From: Actinoplanes flavus
GTDB lineage: Bacteria > Actinomycetota > Actinomycetes > Mycobacteriales > Micromonosporaceae
Direction: 5' to 3'
Assembly: GCF_017592555.1 (NCBI RefSeq)
Contig: NZ_JAGFNS010000045.1
Location: 1-47,492 of the forward strand
Length of the DNA stretch: 47,492 nt
The notes beneath the pieces were generated by a model, which saw nothing but the letters and a program-made list of their open reading frames with translations, did not search any database and was not told where the DNA came from. This document shows, piece after piece, positions 1 to 9,182 of this stretch (position 1 is the first letter of the stretch; every line of letters begins with the position of its first letter). The translations under genes and the position numbers were made by a program.

Positions 1-69
1 GGGCGGCGGGCGGCGGGCGGCGGGCGGCGGGCGGCGGGCGGCGGGCGGCGGGCGGCGGGCGGCGGGCGG
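1..69. repeat. GGGCGGC heptamer tandem array
   Basis: About ten uninterrupted copies of the heptamer GGGCGGC fill the first 69 bases and stop about 60 bp before the kinase-cyclase gene. Each unit supplies a run of three Gs separated by CGGC, so the + strand could fold as a G-quadruplex. The array lies at the very edge of the window, so its true length is unknown. It could also be an assembly-edge artefact, since the other end of the window is low complexity as well. Confidence 0.85.
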
Positions 70-127
70 ATGGTGGCGGTGCGGTAGCAAGCCTCAGCAG
101 GGGCCGTGACGGGCCGATTCGCACATC

Positions 128-3100
128 GTGACTCCTTACGGCCTGGAAGAAGTGCTGCACGACAGCGATCGCACCCGTGTTTCGCGCGTGCGCGTGGCGG
201 GTGGCGAGCGGGTGGTTCGCAAGCAGCCGCTCGGGCCTGGTGCGGCTGACCGGCTGCGTAACGAGATCGCCATGCTTCGCCGTCTCGACGGTGTCCCCGG
301 CACCCCGCGGCTGGCGGGCGAGCTGGACGAGCACTCCTTGACGCTGGTGGACGACACCGCGCGTACCCTCGCCGATGGTGACCTGCCGTGGGAGCCGGGC
401 GCGCTGACGGATCTGGCCGTCCGCCTGGCCGGCGTGCTCGCCGGGATTCACCGGCGTGGCGTGGTGCACCGTGACGTGAGCCCGGCGAACCTGCTGATCG
501 ACGACGACGCCCGGCCCACGCTGATCGACTTCGAGCTGGCCGGGATCCCGGGCCGGGAGGCGGGCGAGGTACTGGCCGGCACCCTGCCCTACCTGTCGCC
601 GGAGCAGACCGGGCGCACCGGCCGGCCGGTCGACCACCGCAGCGACCTGTACGCCCTCGGCGCCACCCTGTACGAGCTGGCCACCGGGGAGCCGCCGTTC
701 GGCCGTGACCGGGAGCCGCTCAGCCTGATCCACGACCACCTCGCCCGTGTCCCGATGCCGCCGCACGAGGTGAATCCGGCCATCCCGGCCGCCCTGTCCG
801 GGATCATCCTGCGGCTGCTGAGCAAGGAGCCGGACCAGCGTTACCAGAGTGACGAGGGCCTGATCCACGACCTCGTCCGATCGCGCGCCGTGGAGGGGGA
901 GGCGTTCGAGCTGGGCGAGCACGACTTCCCGCTTCTTCTGGCGCCGCCCGCCCGGCTGATCGGCCGGGACGAGCCGCTGGCCGCGCTGCACACCCTGCTG
1001 GCCGAGGTGACCGCCGGGGGCAGCCGGTTCGCCTTGATCACCGGGCCCGCCGGGGTCGGCAAGACCGCCCTGGTGGACCGGCTGCGCCCGGCGCTGGCCG
1101 AGGCCGGTGGCCGGTTCGTGGCCGGCCGGTTCGACCAGTTCCACCAGGATGCGGTCGGCGGCGGGATCCGGCAGGCGTTCGGCCGGCTGGGCGAGCAGCT
1201 GCTGGCCGAACCGGAGGACGTGGTCGCCGGGCTGCGCGACCGGCTGCGTACCGTGCTCGGGCCGGACCGCGGCCTGATCGCCTCGATGATGCCCGCGTTC
1301 CGGCCGCTGCTGGGCGTGGAGCCGGAGGCGCCGTCCGGCGACGACCCGCGGGCGGTGTTCGCGCGGATGCGCGCGGCCGCGCTCACCCTGTTGCGGGCGG
1401 TGGCGAGCGCCGAGCGCCCGGTGGTGCTGTTCCTCGACGATCTGCAGTGGGCGGCCGGCCCGTCGTTGCCGTTCCTCGGCGACCTGCTCGACGCGGGCGA
1501 ACTGCCGGGTCTGTTCGTGCTGGGCGCCTACCGGGCGGAGGGGGTCGGCGAGTCGCACCCGCTGACCGGGATCGCGGCGCGGGCGCACCGGATCGCGCTC
1601 TCCGACCTGGGCGGGGACGACCTGGCCGGGCTGATCGCCGGGATGTTGCGCCTGCCCGGCCCGGACGCGGCGCCGCTGGCCGCCGTGCTGTCCGAGCGGA
1701 CCGGCGGGAACCCGTTCGACACCGTCGAACTGGTCAACGCGCTACGCCGGGAGGGTGTCCTCGTCCCGGATGGCGGCGGCTGGCGCTGGGATCCGGCGGA
1801 GGTGCGGGATTTCGTCGGTCACGGCGATGTGACCGCTCTGATCGGCGCCCGGATCGACGCGCTGCCGCCGCGGACCCGCGAGCTCGTCGACATGATGGCC
1901 TGCCTCGGCGACGCGTCGGAGGTGTCCGCGGCGTTGCAGCCGGCGGTCGACGACGGTCTGGTCGTGGTCGACGACGGCCGGGCGCGGTTCCGGCACGAAC
2001 GGGTGCGCCAGGCGGCGTACGCTCGCCTTTCTCCGGACGACCGAGCCCGGCTCAGCCTGGCGCTCGCGCGCCGTCTCGCGCCGGCTCCGGCCGCCGCGCC
2101 GCTCTATCTGGCCGCGGCGGATCTGCTCACCGATCCGGCGGAACGGGCGTCGGTCGCCGCGCTGCTGCGCCGGGCCGCCACGTCGGCCCGGCTGGTCACC
2201 GACCACGCGGGGGCCGAGCTGCATCTCTCGGTCGCCTTGCGTCTCCTGGACAAGACCGATGAGGGGTACGCGGACACGCGCGCCGATCGTCATGCCGTGC
2301 TCTGCGCGCTGGCGCGATTCGAGGAGGCCGACCAGGTTTTCGCCGAGATCACCGCGGACGCGGACGACCCGGTGTGGCTGGTCCGCCCGGTGGCCGAGCA
2401 GGTCGGCGCGCTCACCAACCGCCGGATGCTCGGCGAAGCCCTGGCGCTCGGCATCGGCCTGCTCGCCCGGCTGGGCGTCGACGTGCCGGATCCGGCCGCG
2501 ATGGGCCCACGGATCGGCGCCGGGTTGGCCGCCTTCCACGCCGGGCCGGCCGTCGCCGGCACCGTCCGGCCGGAGCTGACCGACCCGCGGCTGCTGGCCG
2601 TCGCCCACCTGATCAACCGGCTGGTCCCGACCGCGTTCTTCGCCGACCGGACGACGATGGCCTGGCTGGTGGTGGAGGCCGCCGAGCTGTGGTCGGCGCA
2701 CGGCACCTGCGCGGCGCTGACCGGCGCCCTCGGCCACCTGGGCGTGATCACGATCGCCGGCGGCGGCGACCACCGGGCCGCCTACCAGGCCATGTGCCGA
2801 GTGCTGGCGGCCGGCGAGGAGTACGGCCACGAGCCGGAGACCTCGCAGGTGCGGTTCCTGCACGCGCTGGGCACCGTGCCCTGGTTCGAGCCGCTGGAGG
2901 CCGGCGTGCGGCTGGCGCGCGAGGCCCGCGACGGGCTGCTGCGCGGCGGTGACCTGCGTACCGCGCTCTACACGTACTTCGCCTCGGTTCCGCAGATGCT
3001 GGACTGCTCGGCCGACCTGAAGGCCTTCGACCGGGAGGCCCGGGCCGCGCTGGCGCTGGGCGAGCGGATCGGCGCCGGGCCGGACAGCTCCATGTTCGTC

Positions 3101-4867
3101 GTCGCGGCACGCCTGGTCGGCTCGCTGCGTGGCGAGACCACGTTCGACGACGCCTATCTGGACACGCTGGCCGGCAACGAACCGGCCATGGCGGGATACA
3201 CGACCATGCGGGCGCTGGACGCGGCGATCTTCGGCGACGACGAGGCGCTGGTCCGGCACGGCGCCGCCGCGGTGGAGCTGGTGTCCGCCGTGCCCGGCAC
3301 CTATCTGCACGTTCCGGCGCATCTGCTGGCCGCGCTCGGCGCCGGGGTGACCGCGCGTACCGCGACCGGCGCCGACCGGGAGCGGGCGCTGGCCGTACTG
3401 GATCGCAGTGTCGCGTTTCTGGCCGCCCGCGCCGCCGCGCAGCCGGGCAACTTCCGGCACCTGCACCGGTTCGCCGAGGCGACCCGGGCCGCGGCGCACG
3501 GCGACTTCGCGTCGGCGGCGGCCGCCTACGACGCCGCGATGGCCGACGCCGCCACCGCCGGGCGGTCCTGGCACGCGCCGCTGATCACCGAGCGGGCCGC
3601 GCTGTTCTACCTGGACGCCGGCCTGGAGCACGTGGGCGCCCGGCTGCTGGCCGAGGCGCTGCCCGGGTACGCCCGCTGGGGCGCCACCGGCAAGGTGCAC
3701 GCCCTCAAGCGCACCCATCCGGCGCTCGGGTCGGCGGTCGCGGGTGGCTCCGGCACGCGGTCCGCCACGCTCGGCGGCGGCCCCAGCCTGAACCTGTCCA
3801 CCGAGGTGATCGACCTGATGGCGGTTCTCGAGGCGGCGCGGGCGCTGAGCTCGGAGACGAGTCTCGACGCGCTGCGGGTACGGGTGCGGCAGGTGCTCGG
3901 CGCGATGACCGGGGCCACCGCCGTGCACGTGGTGCTGCGCGACGACTGCACCGGTGGATGGGTCATGCCCCGGGACGGCGATCGGCCGCCGATGGACGCG
4001 GACGAGGCGGCCCGGCTCGGCCTGCTGCCGCTGACCGCGATCCGGTACGCCGAACGCACCCGCGAACCGATGGTCGTCGACGACGTGACGCTGGACGACC
4101 GGGTGGGGCGGGACCCGTACCTCGCCGGGCTGGACCACTGCTCGCTGCTGGTGGTGCCGGTCATCGGGCAGGGGCAGCCGCGTGCCGTACTGGTGCTGGA
4201 GAACCGGCTGAGCCGTCGCGCCTTCTCGGCCGGCCGGCTCGACGCGGTCCTGCTGATCGCCGGGCAGCTCACCGTCTCGCTGGAGAACGCCCAGGTCTAC
4301 GCGTCGCTGGAACGGGCCGTCGCCGAGCGCACCGAGGAACTGGCCGCGGCCAACCACCAGCTGGAACTGCTCACCGTCACGGACCCGCTGACCGGGCTGC
4401 CGAACCGGCGCAAGCTGACCCTGTTCCTGGAGGAGGCGTGGCAGCGGGCCGCCCGGTCCCGGGAACCGGTGGGCCTCGCCATGATCGACATCGACCACTT
4501 CAAGAAGTACAACGACCACTACGGCCACCAGGGCGGCGACGGCGCACTCAAGCTGGTCGCGGAGGCGCTGCTCAGCTCGGCGCGCACGACCGATCTGGTG
4601 GCCCGCTACGGCGGTGAGGAGTTCTGCATCGTGATGCCCGGCGCGTCCCTGGAGAACGCGATGATCGTGGCCGAACGGGCCTGCCGGGCCGTGTCCGGCC
4701 TGGCGGTGCCGCACGCGCTCGCCGACGGCGGCGTGATCACCGTCAGCGTGGGCGTCACCTCCGGCTCACCCGCCGACGACGACCAGCCCGAACACCTGAT
4801 CAAATTCGCCGACGAGGCCCTGTACGAGGCCAAGCGCACCGGGCGCGACCGGGTGGTGGCCGGATGA
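128..4867 (+). CDS. Ser/Thr kinase-AAA ATPase-GAF-diguanylate cyclase fusion
   Basis: This is a 1579-residue multidomain signalling protein starting at GTG. The N-terminal protein kinase domain (about 1-260) has catalytic-loop HRD with D116 and the activation segment GTLPYLSPEQTGR, typical of HstK-like kinases. The Mg-binding DFG is DFE (134-136). An AAA/STAND-like ATPase follows (about 275-600) with Walker A GPAGVGKT at 306-313 and Walker B VVLFLDDLQWA. A long helical, TPR-like region spans about 620-1200, a GAF domain about 1232-1385 and a C-terminal GGDEF domain about 1410-1579. The GGEEF signature at 1495-1499 is intact, and RTTD five residues before it matches the inhibitory c-di-GMP site, so cyclase activity is likely. 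In HstK-type proteins a histidine kinase occupies the C-terminus; here a cyclase does. The stop overlaps the next start (ATGA), so the two are co-translated. No clear Shine-Dalgarno precedes the GTG. There are no membrane segments, so it should be cytosolic. Confidence 0.93.
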   Translation: MTPYGLEEVLHDSDRTRVSRVRVAGGERVVRKQPLGPGAADRLRNEIAMLRRLDGVPGTPRLAGELDEHSLTLVDDTARTLADGDLPWEPGALTDLAVRLAGVLAGIHRRGVVHRDVSPANLLIDDDARPTLIDFELAGIPGREAGEVLAGTLPYLSPEQTGRTGRPVDHRSDLYALGATLYELATGEPPFGRDREPLSLIHDHLARVPMPPHEVNPAIPAALSGIILRLLSKEPDQRYQSDEGLIHDLVRSRAVEGEAFELGEHDFPLLLAPPARLIGRDEPLAALHTLLAEVTAGGSRFALITGPAGVGKTALVDRLRPALAEAGGRFVAGRFDQFHQDAVGGGIRQAFGRLGEQLLAEPEDVVAGLRDRLRTVLGPDRGLIASMMPAFRPLLGVEPEAPSGDDPRAVFARMRAAALTLLRAVASAERPVVLFLDDLQWAAGPSLPFLGDLLDAGELPGLFVLGAYRAEGVGESHPLTGIAARAHRIALSDLGGDDLAGLIAGMLRLPGPDAAPLAAVLSERTGGNPFDTVELVNALRREGVLVPDGGGWRWDPAEVRDFVGHGDVTALIGARIDALPPRTRELVDMMACLGDASEVSAALQPAVDDGLVVVDDGRARFRHERVRQAAYARLSPDDRARLSLALARRLAPAPAAAPLYLAAADLLTDPAERASVAALLRRAATSARLVTDHAGAELHLSVALRLLDKTDEGYADTRADRHAVLCALARFEEADQVFAEITADADDPVWLVRPVAEQVGALTNRRMLGEALALGIGLLARLGVDVPDPAAMGPRIGAGLAAFHAGPAVAGTVRPELTDPRLLAVAHLINRLVPTAFFADRTTMAWLVVEAAELWSAHGTCAALTGALGHLGVITIAGGGDHRAAYQAMCRVLAAGEEYGHEPETSQVRFLHALGTVPWFEPLEAGVRLAREARDGLLRGGDLRTALYTYFASVPQMLDCSADLKAFDREARAALALGERIGAGPDSSMFVVAARLVGSLRGETTFDDAYLDTLAGNEPAMAGYTTMRALDAAIFGDDEALVRHGAAAVELVSAVPGTYLHVPAHLLAALGAGVTARTATGADRERALAVLDRSVAFLAARAAAQPGNFRHLHRFAEATRAAAHGDFASAAAAYDAAMADAATAGRSWHAPLITERAALFYLDAGLEHVGARLLAEALPGYARWGATGKVHALKRTHPALGSAVAGGSGTRSATLGGGPSLNLSTEVIDLMAVLEAARALSSETSLDALRVRVRQVLGAMTGATAVHVVLRDDCTGGWVMPRDGDRPPMDADEAARLGLLPLTAIRYAERTREPMVVDDVTLDDRVGRDPYLAGLDHCSLLVVPVIGQGQPRAVLVLENRLSRRAFSAGRLDAVLLIAGQLTVSLENAQVYASLERAVAERTEELAAANHQLELLTVTDPLTGLPNRRKLTLFLEEAWQRAARSREPVGLAMIDIDHFKKYNDHYGHQGGDGALKLVAEALLSSARTTDLVARYGGEEFCIVMPGASLENAMIVAERACRAVSGLAVPHALADGGVITVSVGVTSGSPADDDQPEHLIKFADEALYEAKRTGRDRVVAG

Positions 4868-6750
4868 ACAACCGCCCCCGCCGTTTGATGTTCGGCACCC
4901 TGATCGGGTCGCTCGCCCTGCTGTCCGGGCTCGCCCTGGTGGACAGTCAGCGGCACGCCCGCATCGTCGAGGACATCGCCCACGCCGGCGACCAGGTGTC
5001 GGCATACCAGGAGGCCGTGTACCTGGCGGCGCGGGAGATGTCGCTGCTCCGGGCGACCGCCGCCGACCCACGGAGCCCGGAGCGGTTCCAGGTGCTCGGC
5101 TTGGACACCGAGGCCTACCGGGCGACGCTGCGGATCGCCGAGCTCAACCCGGAGGTGACGACCGTCGTCCAGCGGCAGATCCACCTGCGCCAGGCGATCA
5201 TCTGGTTTCTGACGATGCTGGACCAGGGCAAGGTCGCCGAGGCACGGGAGACGCTGGAGACCGCGATCGCCCCCACCTACCGGCGCAACGCCGCCAAGCT
5301 GCTCGAACTGCGAAACCGCTACCAGAAGGAGTACGACGAGCGGGTGGCCGCCGCCCGCCACGACTCCCGGCGGCTGCTGGTCGCCGGCATCTTCACGTTC
5401 GTGCTGAGCCTGATCGTGCTCGCGCTGTTCGTCTGGACCACCCGCGCGCACCGCCGCCAGGTGGAGACGATGGCCACGACCGACATGCTCACCGGGCTGC
5501 CGAACCGGGTCGCGTTCACCGAGCACCTCCAGCGGGCGCTGTCCGCCGCCCGCCCCGACCGTACGGCGCCCGGCGTCACCGTGCTGACCGTCAACATCAA
5601 CGGCTTCCGGCACGTCAACGACCAGCTCGGCCCGCACGTCGGCGACCGGCTGCTGGCCGAGGCGGGCCGGCGCCTGTCCACCGTGGTCCGTGACACCGAC
5701 ATGGTGGCCCGGACCGGCGGCGACGAGTTCGCGATCATGCTGCGCGACCTGGACCCGACCCGGGCCGAGGACGTGGCGGCCCGGCTGCGGGAGGCGTTCG
5801 ACGAGCCGTTCCGGCTCGACGACGTCACCGTGGATCTGGAGATCAGCATCGGCGCGGCCACGGCGGCCGACGGCGATGACGTGAGCACCCTGCTCGGCAA
5901 CGCCGACAGCGCCCTGCACGACGCGAAGGAGCAGCACGACGGGTTCCGCCGGTTCACCGGGCAGTCCGGACAGGACAGCACGGACCGGCTCACCCTGCTC
6001 GGCGACCTGCGGCGGGCGCTGACCGACACGTCCCAGTTCACCCTCCACTACCAGCCCAAGATCGGCCTCGGCGGGACCGGCGGCGTGATCGGCGTCGAGG
6101 CGCTGGCCCGCTGGCACCACCCGGAACGCGGCCCGGTCCCGCCCGGCCAGTTCGTGCCGGTGCTGGAGACCACCAGCCTGATCCACCCGTTCACCGAACG
6201 GGTTCTCACCATCGCCCTCCAGCAGGCCCGGCAGTGGCTGGACGACGGCCTGCGCATCCCGGTCGCCGTCAACCTGTCCACCCGCAGCCTGCTCGACGAG
6301 TCCTTCCCGGACCGGCTGGCCGCGCTGCTGGCGTCCACCGGGGTGCCCGGTGAGCTGCTGGGCATCGAGATCACCGAACACACGGTCATGTCCGATCCCA
6401 GCACCACGATCGAGGCACTGAACCGGGTGCGCGCTCTCGGGGTCAGAACCTCGATCGACGATTTCGGTACGGGCTACTCGTCGATGACGTACCTCAAGCT
6501 GTTGCCGGTCGACGAGCTGAAGATCGACCGCTCGTTCGTGGCCGACATGGTCACCGACCCGAGCAGTCGTGCTCTGGTCGCCTCGTCGGTCGACCTGGCC
6601 CACAACCTGGGTCTCACGGTCGTCGCCGAGGGTGTGGAGGACGCCGCCACCGCGGACGCGCTGGCCGCCCTGGGCTGCGACATCGCCCAGGGCTACCACT
6701 TCGCCCGGCCGCTGCCGGCGGCCGACCTCTTCCAGACCCAGCGCGGCTGA
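4864..6750 (+). CDS. membrane GGDEF-EAL bifunctional c-di-GMP protein
   Basis: This 628-residue protein has an N-terminal membrane helix (about 7-26), an extracytoplasmic helical sensor region (about 27-168) and a second helix (about 172-193). A GGDEF domain (motif intact at 285-289, with RDTD five residues upstream as an I-site) and an EAL domain follow. The EAL motif is at 412-414, and the downstream signatures VNLS, EITEH, DDFGTGYSS and AEGVED are all present. By family knowledge these are the residues needed for phosphodiesterase activity, so both synthesis and hydrolysis of c-di-GMP appear possible. Its ATG overlaps the stop of the kinase-cyclase gene by 4 bp, indicating an operon and probably a functional pair. 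The periplasmic-side domain between the helices was not assigned to a known sensor family. Confidence 0.94.
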   Translation: MNNRPRRLMFGTLIGSLALLSGLALVDSQRHARIVEDIAHAGDQVSAYQEAVYLAAREMSLLRATAADPRSPERFQVLGLDTEAYRATLRIAELNPEVTTVVQRQIHLRQAIIWFLTMLDQGKVAEARETLETAIAPTYRRNAAKLLELRNRYQKEYDERVAAARHDSRRLLVAGIFTFVLSLIVLALFVWTTRAHRRQVETMATTDMLTGLPNRVAFTEHLQRALSAARPDRTAPGVTVLTVNINGFRHVNDQLGPHVGDRLLAEAGRRLSTVVRDTDMVARTGGDEFAIMLRDLDPTRAEDVAARLREAFDEPFRLDDVTVDLEISIGAATAADGDDVSTLLGNADSALHDAKEQHDGFRRFTGQSGQDSTDRLTLLGDLRRALTDTSQFTLHYQPKIGLGGTGGVIGVEALARWHHPERGPVPPGQFVPVLETTSLIHPFTERVLTIALQQARQWLDDGLRIPVAVNLSTRSLLDESFPDRLAALLASTGVPGELLGIEITEHTVMSDPSTTIEALNRVRALGVRTSIDDFGTGYSSMTYLKLLPVDELKIDRSFVADMVTDPSSRALVASSVDLAHNLGLTVVAEGVEDAATADALAALGCDIAQGYHFARPLPAADLFQTQRG

Positions 6751-6760
6751 CGGGTTCTCG

Positions 6761-6778
6761 CCGGCCGCGCCCGGCCGG
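6761..6778. terminator. hairpin between convergent genes
   Basis: CCGGCC and GGCCGG form a perfect 6-bp stem around a 6-nt loop, in the 29-bp gap between the stop of the GGDEF-EAL gene and the convergent methyltransferase. There is no T-tract. A bidirectional terminator role is inferred from position and symmetry. Confidence 0.45.
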
Positions 6779-6779
6779 G

Positions 6780-7595
6780 TCAGGGCTTGCGGGCGACCGC
6801 GCCGAACTCGTCGACCTCGCGCAGGTCCTCGCCGGCCGCGCCGGCGGCCGGACGCCACTTCGAGCACGGCACCAGGCCCGGCTCCAGCACCTCGAGGCCC
6901 TCGAGGAAGCGGCTGATCTGGTCGGGGTGGCGCAGATGGTACGACAGGGGGGCGTTCGCGTTCCACACCCCGATCGCCTCCTCGAACGCCGGGCCGTCGA
7001 TCACGTTCGTGCCGTCGGCGGTGAGGAGGTAGCTGCCCGCCGGCAGCTCCGCGAGCAGGCGCCGGACGATCGACACGGCCTGATCGAGATCGGGCACGTG
7101 ACCGAGGATGTTCATGAGGATGAGACAGACCGGCTCGTCGAAGTTCAGCGTGCCCCGCGCCGCCTCGATGATCTCGGCGGGCTTGTGCAGGTCGGCGTCG
7201 ATGTAGTCGGTCTTCCCCTCGGGCGTGCTGGTCAGCAGCGCCCGCGCGTGCACCAGCACCAGCGGGTCGTTGTCGACGTAGACGATCCGCGCCCCGGCGG
7301 CCGCGGCCTGCGCCACCTGGTGCGTGTTCTCCGCGGTCGGCATGCCGGTGCCGATGTCCAGGAACTGGCGGATGCCCCGTTTCTGGACAAGGAAGGTGAC
7401 CGCCCGCTTCAGGAACGCCCGCGAGTGCCGCGCCACCACGGTGATGTCCGGGTACAGGTTCGCGAAGTCGTCACCGACCGCCCGGTCGACCGGGAAGTTG
7501 TCCTTGCCGCCGAGCCAGTAGTTCCACACCCGGGCCGAGTGCGGCACGCTCGTGTCGAGCTTGGCCGCGTCACTGTCGGTCATGGCGGGAAGCAT
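6780..7595 (-). CDS. DUF574 S-adenosyl-methionine methyltransferase
   Basis: This is a 271-residue protein of the actinobacterial DUF574 (Methyltransf_19) family. The family signature VPHSARVWNYWLGGKDNF lies near the N-terminus. The SAM-binding glycine loop FLDIGTGMP, the acidic strand IVYVDNDPLV and the YIDAD segment follow. No substrate is known for most members. I chose the ATG at 7595 because AAAGGA lies 9 nt upstream of it. A GTG at 7619 and an ATG at 7583 are alternatives in the same frame. The gene lies 39 bp downstream of the MFS exporter on the same strand, so the two are likely co-transcribed. A role in modifying an exported compound is only a guess. Confidence 0.88.
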   Translation of the reverse strand: MLPAMTDSDAAKLDTSVPHSARVWNYWLGGKDNFPVDRAVGDDFANLYPDITVVARHSRAFLKRAVTFLVQKRGIRQFLDIGTGMPTAENTHQVAQAAAAGARIVYVDNDPLVLVHARALLTSTPEGKTDYIDADLHKPAEIIEAARGTLNFDEPVCLILMNILGHVPDLDQAVSIVRRLLAELPAGSYLLTADGTNVIDGPAFEEAIGVWNANAPLSYHLRHPDQISRFLEGLEVLEPGLVPCSKWRPAAGAAGEDLREVDEFGAVARKP

Positions 7596-7634
7596 ACGCC
7601 CTAATCCTTTACGGTCCACAGCGGACGGACACCG

Positions 7635-9182
7635 CTACCGCTGCGGACGGCTGCGGGACATCACCGCCAGCAGGACGGCCACCGCCACGGCGCCGGCCGC
7701 CGCGCCCAGGTACTGCGCTCCGCCGTACCCCGCCCCCGCGCCGATCATCGACAGGAAGACCGCCACCGCTACCGCCCCGCCCACGTGGCTCGCCGACTCG
7801 AACAGCGCCGACGCCACACCCCGGTCGGCGGGTGCCGCGTCCACGACCGCCTCCCTGGTCAGCGCCACGTAGATCGGTCCGCCGCAGAGACCCCACACGG
7901 CCAGGCACACGATGATCGCCGGTACCGGGCCGTCGGCGAACGAGGCGGCCGCCGCCAGGGCGGCCGAACACAGCAGCAGCGCGGTCGCGGCCACCGTGCG
8001 CGTTCCGTACCGTCGCAGAAGCGCACTCGCCGGAACCGCGCTGATCAGCGCGCCCACCAGCATCGGCGCGAGAGCCAGCCCGGCCTGCGCGGCCGACAGG
8101 CCGTGCCGTCGCTGCAACACCAGGCTGCCGACGACGACCACCGCCGAATAGGCCGCCGAATGCGCGGCGAACGCCAGAGCGCACGCCCGCAGCCGCCGCG
8201 ATCGCGCCACCGCCGGCTTGATCAGCGGATCGGCGGCCCGCCGTTCCCACCATGCGAGCGCCGCGAGCATCAGCAGCCCGGCGACCACCGGCAGGACGGC
8301 GCCGGCGGCGAGCCCACGATCCCCGGCCCGGCCGGCTCCGTGAATGACCGCCACCAGCCCACCGGTGACCAGAACGGCCCCGACCACATCCGGACGGCCA
8401 CGCTCTTTCGTCCCACCATCCGGTCGGCCTCGCGCCGCCACCACACCGTCCGGTCGGCCCCGCGCCGCCACCACACCGTCCAGCCGGAGCGGGTCCTCCG
8501 CCTCAAGACCGTCCGCTCGCCGCCGCGGCTCCTCCGCCTCAACGCCGTCCGCTCGCCGCCGCGCCTCCGTCGGAGGGTCCGGTGGGAGCACCCGCAGCGC
8601 CACCACGGCCGCCGTCGCGGCGACCGGCACGACGATCAGAAACAGCCATCGCCAGCCGAGCAGGGAGGTGATGATCCCGCCGCCGACCGCTCCGGCGACA
8701 CCGGCCGTGTTCGCCGCGGAGGCCACCACCGAGAACACCCGGCTACGCCAGGGCTCCTCCGGAAACAGCGTTCCCGCCGAGGCCAGCGCCGCCGGGATCG
8801 CGAACGCGGCGCCCACCCCCTGCATCGCCCGCCCGGCCAGCAGCGCCGCCACGCCCGGCGCCACACCGGACAGCAGCAGTCCACCGGCGGTCAACCCCAA
8901 ACTCGCCACCATCGTCCGGCGGCGCCCCCAGATGTCACAGACCCGCCCGCCGAGCACCAGAAACCCGCCGATGCTGAGCGAGTAGAGCGTCACCACCCAC
9001 TGCAACCGCCCCGGTGCGAGCCCGAACTCGTCACCGATGGCGGGCAGCGCCGTCGCCACCGCCAGACTGTCGAACAGCACGAGAAACATCGCCCCGGCGA
9101 GCACCAGCGCCGTACTCCACTGCCGACTCACCGGCGTGACCGCCGCTTCGCCCCGAACATCCACCTTGCGCTGGGTGCCCAC
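7635..9182 (-). CDS. MFS drug-resistance-type exporter with repeat-expanded loop
   Basis: This is a 515-residue major facilitator protein resembling the DHA2/EmrB-QacA drug:proton antiporters. It has about twelve to fourteen hydrophobic segments, with FDSLAVATALPAIGDEFG in helix 1 and GGRVCDIWGRRR in the helix 2-3 loop. A polar low-complexity stretch interrupts the central cytoplasmic loop after helix 6 (around residues 203-260). It is built of a duplicated 12-residue unit (RRRADGVEAEEP, then RRRADGLEAEDP) and copies of a 10-residue unit (DGVVAARGRP). The rest looks intact. The start is uncertain: GTG at 9182 is used, and in-frame GTGs at 9164 and near 9131 are possible because no strong ribosome site is seen. 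It probably forms an operon with the methyltransferase downstream. Confidence 0.9.
   Translation of the reverse strand: MGTQRKVDVRGEAAVTPVSRQWSTALVLAGAMFLVLFDSLAVATALPAIGDEFGLAPGRLQWVVTLYSLSIGGFLVLGGRVCDIWGRRRTMVASLGLTAGGLLLSGVAPGVAALLAGRAMQGVGAAFAIPAALASAGTLFPEEPWRSRVFSVVASAANTAGVAGAVGGGIITSLLGWRWLFLIVVPVAATAAVVALRVLPPDPPTEARRRADGVEAEEPRRRADGLEAEDPLRLDGVVAARGRPDGVVAARGRPDGGTKERGRPDVVGAVLVTGGLVAVIHGAGRAGDRGLAAGAVLPVVAGLLMLAALAWWERRAADPLIKPAVARSRRLRACALAFAAHSAAYSAVVVVGSLVLQRRHGLSAAQAGLALAPMLVGALISAVPASALLRRYGTRTVAATALLLCSAALAAAASFADGPVPAIIVCLAVWGLCGGPIYVALTREAVVDAAPADRGVASALFESASHVGGAVAVAVFLSMIGAGAGYGGAQYLGAAAGAVAVAVLLAVMSRSRPQR
8421..8565. repeat. in-frame tandem repeats in MFS gene
   Basis: Two adjacent near-identical 30-bp units (8421-8450 and 8451-8480) are followed by two near-identical 36-bp-period units (starting 8494 and 8530). 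Both periods are multiples of three and keep the exporter frame, encoding 10- and 12-residue repeats in the cytoplasmic central loop. The copies are nearly identical at DNA level, which suggests recent duplication. Confidence 0.85.

Noticed and set aside
1..69. CRISPR or origin iterons
   Set aside because: Seven-bp simple repeat with no spacers and no replication gene nearby.
1742..4714. 990-codon open frame on the minus strand under the kinase-cyclase gene
   Set aside because: Composition is Arg/Gly/Pro/Gln-rich with no domain resemblance. It is a shadow of the strongly biased sense frame.
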